The notes under the pieces are model-generated. The model saw only the letters and a list, made by a program, of their open reading frames with translations, searched no databases and was not told the origin of the DNA. Position numbers and translations under genes: made by a program. Positions 42,341-51,369 of a DNA stretch of 64,000 nucleotides are shown piece after piece. Position 1 is the first letter of the stretch; each line of letters begins with the position of its first letter. The stretch is from the NCBI GenBank assembly GCA_017548075.1, contig JAFYNL010000036.1, positions 35,468 to 99,467 of the forward strand, read 5' to 3'. This DNA comes from Bacteroidaceae bacterium. GTDB taxonomy: Bacteria > Bacteroidota > Bacteroidia > Bacteroidales > Bacteroidaceae.

Positions 42341-42504
42341 TTGGACAATTGGACACTTTGGACAAATTGGACAAGCACAAAAGAGCCACATACACAAAAT
42401 CCTATATAATATTACTAATTACATTTAGTTAATATAATATATTATATATAGTGAGTGTCTCTCTCTTGGAAACAGTTGTCCAATTTGTCCAATTTGTCCA
42501 AAAG
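42341..42504. repeat. Inverted arrays of a 9-bp unit (TTGGACAAT / TTGTCCAAT)
   Basis: About four units run forward at 42341-42375 and three run in the opposite sense at 42475-42502. The second array ends at the stop codon of the transporter fusion gene. Confidence 0.65.
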
Positions 42505-42507
42505 TAT

Positions 42508-44439
42508 TTACACTTCGAACACGTAGCCGAAACCTTGTCTGCTGACAATATAATTGGCATAAGGGCCGAGCTTCTTGCGGAGACGAGTGATGTGGACGTC
42601 GATTGTGCGGTCTGTTACGACGACATCTGCCCAAATGGTGTCCATAAGTTGCTGACGTGAAAGCACTTGGCCTCTATTGGAGAGAAGCAGTTGAAGCAAG
42701 TCGAACTCTGTGCGAGTAAGGCTGACTGGATTGCCGTCGATGGTGACTGACTTGCGTCCGAGATTCACTTGCAGCCCTTGAAAAGAGAGGACGCGCTTGC
42801 CCAGACGGGCTTCCACGACGTTCATCACATAGTCGCCCAGTCTTTCGCATTCGGCGATAATGTCGCTGTAGATGGAGCCAAGCGTGTATGAATATTCGTG
42901 ACTGTCCGCAGTTTCTCGGATACTTTCGGCTTTAAGCTGGTCGCGAAGGGCATTGAGTTCTCGCTCTATCTCGACAGAGGTCTCGATGGTGAGGCTGTCT
43001 CTTCGTCCGCTTACGACGACCATCATTTGCGTGAGAGCCTCGCCAGCCAACTGCATCATTTCGTGCAAATGAGTATATTGCTGAGGAATGAAGTCCTCGC
43101 GACTCTCTCTGCGATGCTGGATGAGACGGGCTATCTTGTAGCAGGAGTCACCAATGGATTCCAGTTCACCTATTTCGCGAAGCATGTTTCGAATCTTTGC
43201 CTTCGTCTCGTCGGACAGGTGTTCGTTGCTGACTTCATCAAGATAGTTGGCAATCTCAATCTCCATATTGTCCGCTATCTCCTCGTACTTTTCGATGCGC
43301 TCAAACTGTCCTTCGAACTCTTTCTTGTCCTTTTCATCGAGAAGAACTCGGGCTATTCCGAACATTCGCTGCATACGTTCTGCAAAGTGAACAATCTCTT
43401 TTTGTGCCTGAAGCACGGAGATTTCGGGAGTTGCCATCAGTCCCTTGTCGATGTACTGCAGGCGACTGACGTTCTTTTCCTGCTTCTTGTCCTTGATGAC
43501 CCACTTTACGAAGCGCTCTATCTGCGGAATGAAGCCGATGAGCAGCGAGGTGTTGATGAGATTGAAACAGGTGTGGAAGGTAGCGAGAACGACGCTCAGA
43601 TTGTTGCCTGCGAGGGAGCAGATGAAGTTGACAAACGGATGGAAGAAGCAAAGAACCCAGCAAACGCCAAAGATATTAAAGAACATGTGGGCGAAGGCTG
43701 CTCGACGGGCTTGCGTAGAGGCAGTAAGTGCTGCGAGATTCGATGTGACGGTTGTGCCGATATTCTCGCCCATCACAAGCGCGATGCCTTGATGAATGGG
43801 CATTGCACCTGAGGAACAAAGCACCATTGTAATCGCCATGACTGCTGCTGATGACTGCACACACATCGTCAGAACGCCGCCGATAAGCAGGAAGACTAAG
43901 GTCGTGACGATACTATCAGGGTCGAACGAGCTGAAGAAACCTATCACAGCTTCGTTCTCGCCAAGATTCATGTCGGCTCCTGTCTGACGCAAAGTTCCCA
44001 ATCCAAGAAAGAGGAAAGCAATGCCGAAGAAGAAGTATCCGGCTGTCTCGTGCTTCTTCTTGTAAATGAGCAACATGGCGAGAATGAACAAAGGCCACAC
44101 GAAATTGGCAATGTTGAACGATGCTTCGCCCGCCATAATCCAGGCTGTAAGCGTCGTGCCTATGTTTGCACCCATGATGATGCTGATGGCCTGCCCCAAA
44201 GTGAGCAAGGAGGCATTGACGAAGGAAACGGTCATAACCGTCGTCGCCGTTGAACTCTGTACCGCAGCCGTCACGCCCATTCCCGTCAGCATACCTGTGA
44301 AGCGGTTGGTTGTCATTCGGGCCAAGACGTGCCTCAACTTCGGTCCAGCCATCTTCTGCAACGCATCGCTCATCGTCTTCATGCCGAAGATGAGAAGCGC
44401 AAGCGAACCAAGCAGAGTGAAAACAGTTGTAATCGTCAT
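42508..44439 (-). CDS. Na/Pi cotransporter - PhoU-like - OmpR/PhoB winged-helix fusion
   Basis: A 643-residue inner-membrane protein in one uninterrupted frame. Residues 1-310 are a Na+/phosphate cotransporter with two inverted halves, each with the QSS motif (AAVQSSTATT about 59, CVQSSAAVM about 193). Residues 335-545 are PhoU-like helices (GELESIGDSCYKIARLI, AECERLGDYVMNVVEA). Residues 551-643 are a complete PhoB/OmpR-type DNA-binding domain: LTRTEFDLLQLL, VLSRQQLMDTIWAD, RTIDVHITRLRKKLG and RQGFGYVF. Ordinary relatives stop after PhoU. There is no receiver domain, so the protein may couple phosphate transport directly to transcription from the membrane (inference). It lies downstream of the CCA-enzyme gene in the same direction. 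Confidence 0.88.
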   Translation of the reverse strand: MTITTVFTLLGSLALLIFGMKTMSDALQKMAGPKLRHVLARMTTNRFTGMLTGMGVTAAVQSSTATTVMTVSFVNASLLTLGQAISIIMGANIGTTLTAWIMAGEASFNIANFVWPLFILAMLLIYKKKHETAGYFFFGIAFLFLGLGTLRQTGADMNLGENEAVIGFFSSFDPDSIVTTLVFLLIGGVLTMCVQSSAAVMAITMVLCSSGAMPIHQGIALVMGENIGTTVTSNLAALTASTQARRAAFAHMFFNIFGVCWVLCFFHPFVNFICSLAGNNLSVVLATFHTCFNLINTSLLIGFIPQIERFVKWVIKDKKQEKNVSRLQYIDKGLMATPEISVLQAQKEIVHFAERMQRMFGIARVLLDEKDKKEFEGQFERIEKYEEIADNMEIEIANYLDEVSNEHLSDETKAKIRNMLREIGELESIGDSCYKIARLIQHRRESREDFIPQQYTHLHEMMQLAGEALTQMMVVVSGRRDSLTIETSVEIERELNALRDQLKAESIRETADSHEYSYTLGSIYSDIIAECERLGDYVMNVVEARLGKRVLSFQGLQVNLGRKSVTIDGNPVSLTRTEFDLLQLLLSNRGQVLSRQQLMDTIWADVVVTDRTIDVHITRLRKKLGPYANYIVSRQGFGYVFEV

Positions 44440-44525
44440 GATAACTTACGTGTTAGATTTCGAGAGCAAAAGTACAAAGAAATCCTCAAGACTTTATAAA
44501 AAGTGAGGTTACGTTTCGGTTACAA

Positions 44526-46019
44526 TTACAGACTTCTGGGTTTGAGGCCCATTTCGGAGGCTCTTTGGAGCATGAATTGGAAGGCGGAGTCGTGGTCGTT
44601 GGGGATGACGGAGTCCCAAATGGCGTCTTTGACGGCTTGCTTCAGAAGGCCGATTTCTCTGCAGGGCTGAAGGCCGAAGGTTTCCATGATTTCCTCGCCT
44701 GAGATGGGGTTGTGCCAGGTGCGATAGTTGTCGCGAGCCTGCAGGTCGACAAGTTTCTCGCGGACGAGTTGGAAGTTCTGCAGGAAACGCTGCTTCTTTT
44801 CGCGATTCTTGCTGGTGATGTCCGCTTCGCAAAGCCGCATCAGGTCGTCGATGTCCTCGCCTGCCTCGAAGAGCAAACGGCGGACTGCACTATCGGTCAC
44901 GACGTCGTCTGCAATGGCGATGGGGCGCATGTGAAGGCCTACGAGTTTCTCGACATAAGTCATGCGTTCGTCCATCGGCAGTTTCATTCTGCGGAAGAGC
45001 GGCGCCACCATTTTCTGGCCGATGTAGTTGTGGTTGTGGAACGTCCAGCCAGCCTGGTTGTCCCACTTTTTGCTGCGAGGTTTGCCAATGTCGTGAAGCA
45101 AGGCTGCCCAACGAAGCCAGAGGGAAGCCTCCGCCGTCTGGCATACATTATCCAGCACTTCGAGGGTGTGGTAGAAGTTGTCCTTGTGGGCACGGCCGTT
45201 GCGAGTCTCTACGCCTTCGAGGGCTGCGACTTCGGGCAGGATAATGGGGAGCAGTCCGCTGCGGCTGAGTTCGATGAAACCGATGCTTGGCGTTGGTGTC
45301 ATCATGATTTTGTTCAGCTCGTCGATGATGCGTTCCTGCGAGATAATCTTGATGCGTTCGGCATTTCGCTTCAGGGCCTCCGCCGTTTCTTCCTCTATCT
45401 CGAAGCGCAGTTGGGTGGCAAAACGGATGCAGCGAAGCATGCGAAGTGGGTCGTCGCTGAAGGTGATATCTGGGTCGAGAGGTGTGGCGATGATGCCGTC
45501 CTCGAGGTCGAGCAAACCATCAAAAAGATCGATGAAATGGCCGAATTTTGCTTCATTGAGGCAAACGGCAAGGGCGTTGATGGTGAAGTCGCGGCGATGC
45601 AGATCGTCGTCGAGCGTACCGTCCTCTACAATAGGTTTACGGCTTTCGCGATGATAGCTCTCACGACGGGCTCCTACGAACTCAACCTCATGCTCGTGCC
45701 ACTTGAGCTGCGCTGTGCCAAAGTTGCGGAAAACGCTGACGTGAGCGCCTCTGCCAAGGTCCTTTGCAAGGGCTTGAGCAAGTTTGATGCCAGGGGAGGT
45801 TTCGTGGGGGCTGACGACAACAACATCTATGTCCTTCGAGGGCCGTTCGAGGATGATGTCGCGCACATAACCTCCTACCACATAGCACTCCAGTCCCAAC
45901 GCATCGGCAACCTCGCCAATGCGGTGGAGCAACTTGTTGTCGATGGCTTGAAGAGAGTCTGTCTGACGTTCTCGCTGCCGAAAGTTGTCGTATTCCTGTA
46001 TGGCCTCTTGGATGGTCAT
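44526..46019 (-). CDS. CCA tRNA nucleotidyltransferase-family protein with HD domain
   Basis: A 497-residue class II nucleotidyltransferase. The head VVGGYVRDIILERPSKDIDVVVVS holds the catalytic Asp pair, followed by RRDFTINALAV, DPLRMLRCIRFA and an HD domain (LHDIGKPRSKKW). This is the usual CCA-adding or poly(A) polymerase-type enzyme of Bacteroidota; the exact activity cannot be told apart by eye. It begins 14 bp after the small lipoprotein gene, just beyond a CCTAAT-type microrepeat. Confidence 0.9.
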   Translation of the reverse strand: MTIQEAIQEYDNFRQRERQTDSLQAIDNKLLHRIGEVADALGLECYVVGGYVRDIILERPSKDIDVVVVSPHETSPGIKLAQALAKDLGRGAHVSVFRNFGTAQLKWHEHEVEFVGARRESYHRESRKPIVEDGTLDDDLHRRDFTINALAVCLNEAKFGHFIDLFDGLLDLEDGIIATPLDPDITFSDDPLRMLRCIRFATQLRFEIEEETAEALKRNAERIKIISQERIIDELNKIMMTPTPSIGFIELSRSGLLPIILPEVAALEGVETRNGRAHKDNFYHTLEVLDNVCQTAEASLWLRWAALLHDIGKPRSKKWDNQAGWTFHNHNYIGQKMVAPLFRRMKLPMDERMTYVEKLVGLHMRPIAIADDVVTDSAVRRLLFEAGEDIDDLMRLCEADITSKNREKKQRFLQNFQLVREKLVDLQARDNYRTWHNPISGEEIMETFGLQPCREIGLLKQAVKDAIWDSVIPNDHDSAFQFMLQRASEMGLKPRSL

Positions 46020-46053
46020 CGAATCCCTAATCCCTAATCTCTAATCTCTACTC
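46020..46053. repeat. CCTAAT/TCTAAT microrepeat
   Basis: Tandem CCCTAATCCCTAATCTCTAA-type units overlap the last codons of the lipoprotein gene (GVEIRD) and reach the start of the next gene. Confidence 0.5.
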
Positions 46054-46384
46054 CTTTCTTCAGATCTTCCTGCAACTTGCGCTCGAAGAACTGCCTCTTC
46101 ACATCGAGCCTTTCCCACTCTTCGCCAGTCACCAGTTTGAGGCTATCGGCAGCGGCACTCATCTCGATGCTGTCGAGCAGGAGAATGGCTTGGCGACGAG
46201 CTTCGATGGCCGTTGGACAATTGCGACGAAGCGAGAAAATGGTGTCGCGAGCCTCGTTCCAAAGGTGGTGATGGAGAGCATATCGAGCTTCCCTCAACAT
46301 CAAGGCAGCCCGCTTTTCGGGCGTCTCCTTCGAGCAAGCGGCCAACAAAGTGGCTACGAGGATTAAGGCAAAGAACTTTTTCAT
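46034..46384 (-). CDS. Small lipoprotein downstream of rseP
   Basis: A 116-residue predicted lipoprotein (MKKFFALILVATLLAAC with lipobox LAAC). The rest is helical and charged (two repeat-like helices), with no recognised family. Its ATG overlaps the rseP stop by 4 bp, so it is translated together with the protease. The longer frame upstream is a shadow of rseP. Confidence 0.7.
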   Translation of the reverse strand: MKKFFALILVATLLAACSKETPEKRAALMLREARYALHHHLWNEARDTIFSLRRNCPTAIEARRQAILLLDSIEMSAAADSLKLVTGEEWERLDVKRQFFERKLQEDLKKGVEIRD

Positions 46385-47799
46385 AAGCCGAAGAGGGGGA
46401 AGATGAAGTTGCGAACGTCGTTGCTCAGGGCAAGTACCATGAGTGCGATGATGATGAAGAGACCTATCTTTTCTATCCATTCCATCGCTTTGTCCGAGGG
46501 TTGACGGCCTGTGATGCCTTCGTAGAAGAGCAGGACAATGTGTCCGCCGTCGAGTCCAGGAATGGGCAGAATGTTCATGACTGCAAGGATGATGCTGATG
46601 AAGGCCGTGAGCATCCAGAACTGTTGCCAGTTCCACGAGTCTGGGAAGATGTTGCCGATGGTGATGAACGAACCCACGCTCTTGGCTCCATCGGCGCTTG
46701 CCACATATTTCAGGTCGTTCACATAGCTCTTCAGCACTCGCCAGCCATAGCTCAGGCCTGCAGGGAAGCAGTTGGCGAGGTTGTAGCTGAGGTGCTCCTT
46801 CTTGAGGTCAGGGAATTGCCGAGTGACGCCCATCATATAGTTCTCGTCGAGATGCAGGCTGACGGAATCGATGCGACTTCCGTCGGCTGAGGCAAAGACG
46901 GCATCGAGGGTGCGCCATTTCAGACTGTCGGCTGCCGTGCAATCGGGCGAGCCAAGCACATCCTCGCGACGCAGAGTCACTTCTTTGTCGAAGTCTCCCC
47001 AAGTGCTGATTTCCTTTCCGTTGACAGACAAGAGCCTCATGCCTTTCTCTATGCCTGCTTTATCGGCTACAGAACCAGGTACGACAGAATCGATGAAAGC
47101 TTCTGCCAGAGGCGTCAGGAACTGCGGTTGCGACTGGAGCATCTGCAACATAGAGAGTCCTTCTTCGGGCATCTTCAGCACGATTTCCTCACCTTGGCGC
47201 AAGACTGTAATGGTCTTTGCGTTCGAGATGGTTCGCATTACGGCCGTACTGAACTCCACAATCTCTTTGCCGTCGGCTGCAATGGGAATATCGCCGTCCT
47301 GGAAGCCGATAGAGTGTGCTTGCTCGTTGTATTCGAAGCCGTTCTCGATGCTCGTCATCGGGTAGTAGTCGCGTCCCCAAGCAAGGAGCACGAGCGAATA
47401 GATAACCCAAGCTGTGATGAGGTTCATCAAGACGCCGCCAAACATGATGAAGAAGCGCTTCCAGACCTTCTGCGAGCGGAACTCGTTGGCTTTTGCGGGT
47501 TGCTTCATCTGTTCCGTATCCATGCTCTCGTCTATCATTCCCGCAATCTTGACGTAGCCGCCAAGGGGAATCCAGCCGATGCCGTATTCCGTTTCGTTGT
47601 CCTTGAAATGTGGGAAGAGTCGGGTGAACCACTTGCTCTTGGTGCTGAAGAGTTTGAACTTGTAGTCGAAGAACATGAAGAATTTCTCGACTTTCACGCC
47701 AAAGAGTTTGGCAAAGCCGAAGTGGCCGCCTTCGTGCAGAACAACAAGCAACGAGAGGCAAAGCAGAAGTTGAAGAGTTTTGATTAAAACGATATTCAT
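46381..47799 (-). CDS. rseP: RseP-type site-2 zinc metalloprotease
   Basis: A 472-residue intramembrane protease. The zinc site HEGGH is in the first membrane helix (LLVVLHEGGHFGFAKLFGV); NILPIPGLDGGHI supplies the third ligand in a late helix. Two PDZ-like regions lie between (SVVPGSVADKAGIEKGMRLL). It cleaves membrane anchors such as anti-sigma factors or signal-peptide remnants. It sits 12 nt after dxr in the conserved murA-rimM-dxr-rseP string. Confidence 0.93.
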   Translation of the reverse strand: MNIVLIKTLQLLLCLSLLVVLHEGGHFGFAKLFGVKVEKFFMFFDYKFKLFSTKSKWFTRLFPHFKDNETEYGIGWIPLGGYVKIAGMIDESMDTEQMKQPAKANEFRSQKVWKRFFIMFGGVLMNLITAWVIYSLVLLAWGRDYYPMTSIENGFEYNEQAHSIGFQDGDIPIAADGKEIVEFSTAVMRTISNAKTITVLRQGEEIVLKMPEEGLSMLQMLQSQPQFLTPLAEAFIDSVVPGSVADKAGIEKGMRLLSVNGKEISTWGDFDKEVTLRREDVLGSPDCTAADSLKWRTLDAVFASADGSRIDSVSLHLDENYMMGVTRQFPDLKKEHLSYNLANCFPAGLSYGWRVLKSYVNDLKYVASADGAKSVGSFITIGNIFPDSWNWQQFWMLTAFISIILAVMNILPIPGLDGGHIVLLFYEGITGRQPSDKAMEWIEKIGLFIIIALMVLALSNDVRNFIFPLFGL

Positions 47800-47811
47800 T
47801 TTAGATGTGAT

Positions 47812-48960
47812 TTATTTCAGAATTTCATTGGCGACGACTCGCGACTCGCGGTCACAATCGAGGTAATCTTGCAGAGTAGGTTTCTCCTGATGAGGAACGC
47901 GCTTGAGCGTCTCCTCTATGACATCAGCCATTTGCAGGAAACTGCAACGCTCCTGACGGAAAGCGAGGTTCACAACTTCGTTGGCGGCATTGACAATGCA
48001 GGCTGCATTTCCGCCCATCTTTATCGCTTCGTAAGCCATTTGCAGGCAGCGGAACTTCTCTGGGTCAGGCTTCTCGAAGGTGAGGTCTTTCAGGTTCCAC
48101 CAATCGATGCGAGGGAAGGTGCTCTTCAGGCGCTTGGGGTAGGAGAGGGCAAACTGAATGGGCACTCGCATATCTGGTGCACCAAGCTGTCCCTTCACGG
48201 CTCCGTCCTCGAACAGAACTGCGCTGTGGAGAATGCTTTGCGGATGAACCACGACCTGAATCTTCTCAGGCGTTACATCGAACAACCAGCGAGCCTCAAT
48301 CACCTCGAAGCCTTTGTTCATCATCGAGGCACTGTCGATGGTAATCTTCGCACCCATGTCCCAGTTGGGGTGCTTCAAGGCCTGAGCGGGTGTTACGCTC
48401 TTGAGTTGGTCGAGGGTAAAGGTGCGGAAAGGCCCTCCGCTGGCAGTCAGGATGATCTTCTCGATGGGACTCACTTCGCCCATCAGACTTTGGAAGATAG
48501 CACTGTGCTCGCTATCGACGGGCAACAGAGGCACTTTGTGCTCCAGGCAAAGCTGGGTGATGAGTTCGCCAGCCACAACAAGCGTCTCTTTGTTGGCAAG
48601 AGCAATGGGCTTTCCTGCCTTGATGGCACTAATGGTGGGACGCAATCCGCTGAAACCAACAAGGGCCGTCAGCACGATGTCTATCGGCTCCATTTGCACC
48701 ACTTGACAGAGGGCATCGGCTCCAGCATAAACCTGAATCGGTTCGTCCTTCAAAGCTTCCCTGACATAGTCGTACTTGCTCTCGTCGGCAATGACAACGC
48801 ATTGAGGCTGGTATTGCTTTGCCTGCTGGATGAGCAAATCGGCCTTCGAGTTTGCCGTCAAGACATAAGCCTCAAAGAGGTCTGGGTGCTCGGAAATGAC
48901 TTGCAGCGTCTGTGTCCCAATGCTACCAGTCGAACCTAATATGCATATTTTTCTTTTCAT
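47812..48960 (-). CDS. dxr: 1-deoxy-D-xylulose-5-phosphate reductoisomerase
   Basis: A 382-residue enzyme making MEP, the committed step of the isoprenoid pathway. NADPH motif GSTGSIGTQTLQVI, metal and substrate residues in PVDSEHSAIFQSL, ASGGPFR, and HPNWDMGAKITIDSASMMNK are all present. It overlaps rimM by 4 bp. It is the fosmidomycin target. With ispG it shows that the cell uses the MEP pathway. Confidence 0.96.
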   Translation of the reverse strand: MKRKICILGSTGSIGTQTLQVISEHPDLFEAYVLTANSKADLLIQQAKQYQPQCVVIADESKYDYVREALKDEPIQVYAGADALCQVVQMEPIDIVLTALVGFSGLRPTISAIKAGKPIALANKETLVVAGELITQLCLEHKVPLLPVDSEHSAIFQSLMGEVSPIEKIILTASGGPFRTFTLDQLKSVTPAQALKHPNWDMGAKITIDSASMMNKGFEVIEARWLFDVTPEKIQVVVHPQSILHSAVLFEDGAVKGQLGAPDMRVPIQFALSYPKRLKSTFPRIDWWNLKDLTFEKPDPEKFRCLQMAYEAIKMGGNAACIVNAANEVVNLAFRQERCSFLQMADVIEETLKRVPHQEKPTLQDYLDCDRESRVVANEILK

Positions 48961-49466
48961 AAGTCAAGTAAACCTTCGGGGAGCGACATTCGGATGGTTC
49001 GCTCCTTGTGGTTGATGTCTGTAATCCATTCTTCGGCAGCAGGGATGAGACGCGTCCCTACCTGAAAAAGGACGTTTTGTGTGCTCTCATCTATGCGGTC
49101 TATATTGCCAATTAGACCTGCTTTCTCGTCGTAGAGAGCAAAGCCTGTGAAATATCGCCAAGTGTATTCCTCGTCTTCTCCCATCTCTGGAGTCAAAGCA
49201 TGAGGGAAGAAAACCTCGCAACCAATGAGGAACTGCACATCGTTGGCAGAGTCGTAATCGAGGAACTTAACAAGCGCCGTACTATCACTTCGGAAGCGGT
49301 ATTCCTCGAGGAAGAAAGGCACGAGAATGCCTTCCACACGCAGGAAAAGGTATTCCGCTTCGGCTCTATCCCAAACATCATCTGTGAAGTTGAACGTCAC
49401 CTCACCCTTGATGCCATGAGTCCGGCCAATCTGTCCTATCTTATAAACGTCCTGCTCGCTAATCAT
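48957..49466 (-). CDS. rimM: 16S rRNA processing protein RimM
   Basis: A 169-residue 30S maturation factor that works with ribosomal protein S19. GQIGRTHGIKGEVTFNF is the N-terminal signature; LIGCEVFF and YFTGFALYDEKAGLIGNIDRI mark the PRC-barrel half. Starts and stops overlap those of murA and dxr by 4 bp each. Confidence 0.93.
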   Translation of the reverse strand: MISEQDVYKIGQIGRTHGIKGEVTFNFTDDVWDRAEAEYLFLRVEGILVPFFLEEYRFRSDSTALVKFLDYDSANDVQFLIGCEVFFPHALTPEMGEDEEYTWRYFTGFALYDEKAGLIGNIDRIDESTQNVLFQVGTRLIPAAEEWITDINHKERTIRMSLPEGLLDL

Positions 49467-50770
49467 TCCACTCTCTTTATCTTTGCACCAAGGGCACAGA
49501 GGCGTCCTTCGATGTTCTCGTAACCTCTGTCTATCTGTCCGATATTGTCGATTCGGCTCGTTCCTTGAGCACTCATAGCTGCGATGAGGAGGGCAATACC
49601 AGCACGAATATCAGGGCTCGTCATGCGGCCTGCATGAAGCTGACGCTCGTGGTCGTGACCTACTACAACGGCTCTGTGTGGGTCGCAAAGGATGATTTGT
49701 GCACCCATATCGATGAGTTTATCGACGAAGAACAGGCGGCTTTCGAACATCTTCTGATGGATGAGGACAGAGCCTTTGGCTTGCGTGCTGACCACAAGCA
49801 GAACGCTCAAAAGGTCAGGAGTAAAGCCAGGCCAGGGAGCATCGCTCAGCGTCATGAACGAGCCATCGATGAAGCTCTCTATCTCATAATGTTCCTGCTT
49901 TGGGATGAAGAGGTCGTCGCCGTCTTTTTCTATGCGGATGCCCAACCTTCTGAAGGTGTTTGGGATGATGCCCAAATGCTCTGGGGCAACGTTGCGAATG
50001 CGAACGCCATCGCCCACCATTGCTGCCATTCCGATGAACGAACCTACCTCAATCATATCAGGAAGGATGGTGTGTTCTGTGCCGTGAAGACTTGAGACGC
50101 CTTCGATGGTGAGCAAGTTGCTTCCAATACCTGCGATGCGGGCTCCCATCTGGCAAAGCATCTTGCACAACTGTTGGATGTAGGGTTCGCAAGCAGCATT
50201 GTAGATCGTTGTGACGCCTTGAGCCAGAACAGCCGTCATAATGATGTTTGCAGTACCAGTCACAGAGGCTTCGTCCAAGAGCATATAGGCTCCCTTGAGT
50301 CCGTCGGCTTCCACATTGTAGAGATGAAAGGCTTCGTCGTAAGTGAAACGGCCTCCAAGCTTCTGTATGCCGTGAAAGTGTGTATCGAGTCTTCGCCTAC
50401 CAATCTGGTCGCCTCCAGGTTTCGCGACGATTGCTTTACCTCGACGCGCCAACAGAGGACCAAGCATCATCACACTGCCTCGCAATTGTCTGCAACGCTC
50501 TATATAAGCCTCGCTCTGGAGGTATTGGTCGTTGAGTTGTTTGGCGGAGAAAGTGTAGTCGTGCTCATCATGCTTCGTCACCTCCACACCCATATCTTCC
50601 AGAAGCTTTATCTGGTTGTTTACATCGACAATGTTGGGGATGTTCTTGATGCGAACAGGCTCGTTAGTCAGCAGAACTGCACAAAGCACTTGCAGCGCTT
50701 CGTTCTTCGCTCCTTGAGGCGTAATCTCGCCCTTAAGCCTGTGCCCACCTTCTATGATAAATGATTCCAT
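49463..50770 (-). CDS. murA: UDP-N-acetylglucosamine 1-carboxyvinyltransferase, Asp at the catalytic-Cys position
   Basis: A 435-residue enzyme for the first step of peptidoglycan precursor synthesis. GAKNEALQVLCAVLL and the repeated alpha/beta fold are typical. The active-site loop reads KPGGDQIGRRRLDTH; the Cys that fosfomycin alkylates in most MurA enzymes is Asp here, as known for naturally resistant Mycobacterium and Chlamydia enzymes. Intrinsic fosfomycin insensitivity follows by inference. It begins 2 nt after the DUF4290 gene. Confidence 0.95.
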   Translation of the reverse strand: MESFIIEGGHRLKGEITPQGAKNEALQVLCAVLLTNEPVRIKNIPNIVDVNNQIKLLEDMGVEVTKHDEHDYTFSAKQLNDQYLQSEAYIERCRQLRGSVMMLGPLLARRGKAIVAKPGGDQIGRRRLDTHFHGIQKLGGRFTYDEAFHLYNVEADGLKGAYMLLDEASVTGTANIIMTAVLAQGVTTIYNAACEPYIQQLCKMLCQMGARIAGIGSNLLTIEGVSSLHGTEHTILPDMIEVGSFIGMAAMVGDGVRIRNVAPEHLGIIPNTFRRLGIRIEKDGDDLFIPKQEHYEIESFIDGSFMTLSDAPWPGFTPDLLSVLLVVSTQAKGSVLIHQKMFESRLFFVDKLIDMGAQIILCDPHRAVVVGHDHERQLHAGRMTSPDIRAGIALLIAAMSAQGTSRIDNIGQIDRGYENIEGRLCALGAKIKRVE

Positions 50771-50772
50771 GC

Positions 50773-51369
50773 TTACTTCTTTCTTTTACGTTTCTTTCCG
50801 CCTTCAGAACGCTGCAAAGGAGACTCTCCAACCGTTTCGAAAGTGAAGTTGTCGAGGTCTATGTTGAGCTTTCCGTCAGTATAGCGTTCGATGTCCTGAG
50901 CCACGAGTGCATTATCCATAGAATCGCGATTCCAAATGAAGAGGTCTTGCTTCATCTGATTGGCAATACTTTTGGTGAAAGCGTCTCGCAGTTCCCCTTC
51001 TGGGAGCGTCTTTGCATAGTCGAGGGCTTGCTCCACAAGATAACCATAATGGCGACGCTTGATGGCCTTCATGGGATAGGGGAGCGGAGCAGGATGAGCC
51101 TGCACTTCTTCCTGAGGAACAATGTTGACGGGATAGTCGATATCGAGCTGGTAGTGAGCGATACGAGCAAGATGATTCCAAAGGCGATGCTCTTCGTCTT
51201 CCTTACTGGTTGTAGAGGGAAGAATGCTCGACATAATCTTGACGATTGCCTGAGCACATCGCTGGCGTTCTTCGCGATTCTCTATCTTGACGGCTAAATC
51301 GACCATCATCTGAATGCCGCGACCATACTCGGGCATTACCATTTGTTCTCTTTGTGTATTGTATTGCAT
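50773..51369 (-). CDS. DUF4290 protein
   Basis: A 198-residue cytosolic protein (QMVMPEYGRGIQMMVDLAVK) of a family restricted to Bacteroidota and regularly found just before murA. Its function is not known. It ends with a basic tail (EGGKKRKRKK). It directly follows tsaB with no gap. Confidence 0.9.
   Translation of the reverse strand: MQYNTQREQMVMPEYGRGIQMMVDLAVKIENREERQRCAQAIVKIMSSILPSTTSKEDEEHRLWNHLARIAHYQLDIDYPVNIVPQEEVQAHPAPLPYPMKAIKRRHYGYLVEQALDYAKTLPEGELRDAFTKSIANQMKQDLFIWNRDSMDNALVAQDIERYTDGKLNIDLDNFTFETVGESPLQRSEGGKKRKRKK

Noticed and set aside
42069-42428. Plus-strand 119-codon frame
   Set aside because: No start signal or family; it runs through repeat arrays and hairpins.
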